64,000 nt of DNA from Hippophae tibetana (Eukaryota; Streptophyta; Magnoliopsida; Rosales; Elaeagnaceae), in NCBI GenBank assembly GCA_037013495.1, contig CM072810.1, positions 53,306,843 through 53,370,842 on the forward strand. The letters run 5' to 3'. Under the pieces are notes generated by a model. The model did not search any database and was not told the DNA's origin. It saw only the letters and a program-made list of their open reading frames with translations. This document shows, piece after piece, positions 62,664 through 64,000 of the stretch; within the stretch, counting starts at the first letter, position 1, and each line of letters starts with the position of its first letter. A program made the translations under genes and the position numbers.

Positions 62664-64000
62664 GTGCACGACACAAGTCATTCTAAATGACACTTGGAAA
62701 CAACAAGGAAAGGTTACCCACAACAACGAACACAGGGATGGATACTTACCTCGGTTGCATCATTTCGTCTCTTGTAAGCGAACTTCACCTCTAACTTGTG
62801 CTTTTATGGGATACAAATCAGAGATCATATTTTGATACCAAACATAGGAAAATAGTTAATCCTTCCTTTCTAAAGCTTAAGCTGTCCATGCGGGACGCTT
62901 GAACTGTCACCCTTAATCCTCGTTCAAAGATCACAACAAGTCACGAGGATGTTACCCCCCGTGCACGACACAAGTCATTCTAAATGACACTTGGAAACAA
63001 CATAGAAAGGTTACCCACAACAACAAACCCAGGGATGGTACTTACCTCGGTTCCATCCTTCCGTCTCTTGTAAGCGAACTTCACCTCTAACTTGTGCTTT
63101 TATGGGATACAAATCAGAGATCATATTTTGATACCAAACATAGGAAAATAGTTAATCCTTCCTTTCTAAAGCTTAAGCTTTCCATGCGGGACGCTTGAAC
63201 TGTCACCCTTAATCCTCGTTCAAAGATCACAACAAGTCACGAGGCTGTTACCCCCCGTGCACGACACAAGTCATTCTAAATGCCACTTGGAAACAACATA
63301 GAAAGGTTACCCACAACAACAAACCCAGGGATGGTACTTACCTCGGTTCCATCCTTCCGTCTCTTGTAAGCGAACTTCACCTCTAACTTGTGCTTTTATG
63401 GGATACAAATCAGAGATCATATTTTGATACCAAACATAGGAAAATAGTTAATCCTTCCTTTCTAAAGCTTAAGCTTTCCATGCGGGACGCTTGAACTGTC
63501 ACCCTTAATCCTCGTTCAAAGATCACAACAATTCACGAGGCTGTTACCCCCCGGGCACGATACAAGTCATTCTAAATGACACTTGGAAACAACATAGAAA
63601 GGTTACCCACAACAACAAACCCCGGGATGGTACTTACCTCGGTTGCATCATTCCGTCTCTTGTAAGCGAACTTCACCTCTAACTTGTGCTTTTATGGGAC
63701 ACAAATCGGAGATGATATTTTGATACCAAACATAGGAAAATAATTAATCCTTCCTTCCTAAAGCTTAAGCTTTCAATATGGAACGCTTGAACTGTCACCC
63801 TTAATCCTCGTTCAAAGCTCACAACAAGTCACGAGGATGTTACCCCCCCGTGCACGACACAAGTCATTCTAAATGACACTTGGAAACAACAAGGAAAGGT
63901 TACCCACAACAACGAACCCAGGGATGGTACTTACCTCGGTTGCATCATTCCGTCTCTTGTAAGCGAACTTCACCTCGAACTTGTGCTTTTATGGGACACA
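62664..64000. repeat. Mixed monomers to the window end, with one monomer doubled
   Basis: Monomers start at 62664, 62961, 63257, 63553 and 63850. Those at 62961 and 63257 are near-identical neighbours, both with GGTTCCATCCTTCC, so a single-monomer duplication is visible. The monomer at 63553 has GGGCACG in place of GTGCACG and resumes the GATGATATTTTG and AATATGGAACGC class seen near 60.4 kb. The final monomer is cut by the window end. Confidence 0.87.

Larger units (their letters stand above)
1..64000. repeat. Satellite DNA array, ~297 bp monomer, ~215 copies, head to tail
   Basis: The motif GTGCACGACACAAG (or a one-base variant) recurs every 296-298 bp from 277 to 63850, always on the + strand, for example at 277, 870, 2946, 3243, 4133, 18085, 36803 and 63850. 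Every interval carries the same ordered landmarks: a small dyad, GGTTACCCACAACAACGAAC, CATCATTCCGTCTCTTGTAAG, TTATGGGATACAAATC, TTTTGATACC, CATAGGAAAATA, an AAGCTT-rich palindrome, GGGACGCTTGAACTG, CCTCGTTCAAAG, and a C-run. No stretch of unrelated sequence interrupts it and no monomer is inverted. Satellites of this type are typical of centromeric or other heterochromatin in eukaryotes. The assignment as a satellite is certain; chromosomal location and species are not visible from the sequence. The window begins near monomer position 23 and ends mid-monomer, so both array edges lie outside. Confidence 0.99.

Noticed and set aside
1-64000. CRISPR array
   Set aside because: The repeating unit is about 297 bp with no short constant repeat and unique spacers; the whole unit is repeated.
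1-64000. CENP-B box in the monomer
   Set aside because: TTGGAAAC in the monomer resembles part of a CENP-B box, and CGGG occurs elsewhere, but the core TTCG....A..CGGG spacing is not present.
1-64000. Telomere-type repeats or boundary
   Set aside because: GGTTACCC looks faintly telomere-like but occurs once per monomer, with no short tandem telomeric run anywhere.
1-64000. Rolling-circle or LTR element as source of the repeat
   Set aside because: I see no terminal repeats, primer-binding site, polypurine tract or coding remnant that departs from the monomer.
1-64000. Internal half-monomer duplication (ancestral ~148-bp unit)
   Set aside because: GTTACCC and CACAACAA each occur twice per monomer, but at inconsistent spacings and without further similarity.

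Overview
The whole 64 kb window is one uninterrupted satellite DNA array. A monomer of about 297 bp (usually 296-298) is repeated head to tail roughly 215 times, always in the same orientation. I see no unique sequence, RNA gene, transposable element, CRISPR array or credible protein gene in it. The window opens inside a monomer (about position 23 of the phase used here) and closes inside another, so the array extends beyond both ends. For coordinates I start each monomer at the G/T/A-TGCACGACAC motif that follows a run of C. A megabase-type array like this points to a eukaryotic nuclear chromosome, most likely centromeric, pericentromeric or a heterochromatic knob or subtelomere. A plant is my first guess from monomer size and style, but nothing in the sequence proves the lineage, and I do not recognise the monomer as a named satellite.

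The array is organised into higher-order repeats (HORs), and their unit length changes along the window. 1-2.9 kb is mixed monomers. 2.9-11.5 kb is a 4-monomer HOR (1187 bp) interleaved with 3-monomer units (890 bp). 11.8-15.7 kb is mixed. 15.7-30 kb is a 6-monomer HOR (1783 bp) with four consecutive near-identical copies, flanked by 8-, 7-, 5- and 4-monomer derivatives. 30-32 kb returns to monomer types of the first HOR. From about 32 kb a second set of monomer variants dominates, marked by 'aacatagaaagg', 'ctaactgac' and 'ggatggatac'. This part holds a 9-monomer tandem duplication (2672 bp, 34.1-39.5 kb), an 8-monomer one (2374 bp, 39.5-44.2 kb), a mosaic stretch with a split 4158-bp-offset duplication (44-52.5 kb), a 10-monomer tandem duplication (2978/2975 bp, 52.5-58.5 kb), a 5-monomer one (1489 bp, 57.4-60.4 kb) and a 4-monomer one (1189/1197 bp, 60.3-62.7 kb). 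The last 1.3 kb is mixed.

No genes work together here. What can be read is the history of the array: unequal exchange producing HORs of many sizes, hybrid monomers at exchange points, slippage in one C-run per monomer, and conserved short dyad symmetries. The short open frames (60-100 codons) recurring every few monomers are by-products of the repeat and are not annotated as genes.
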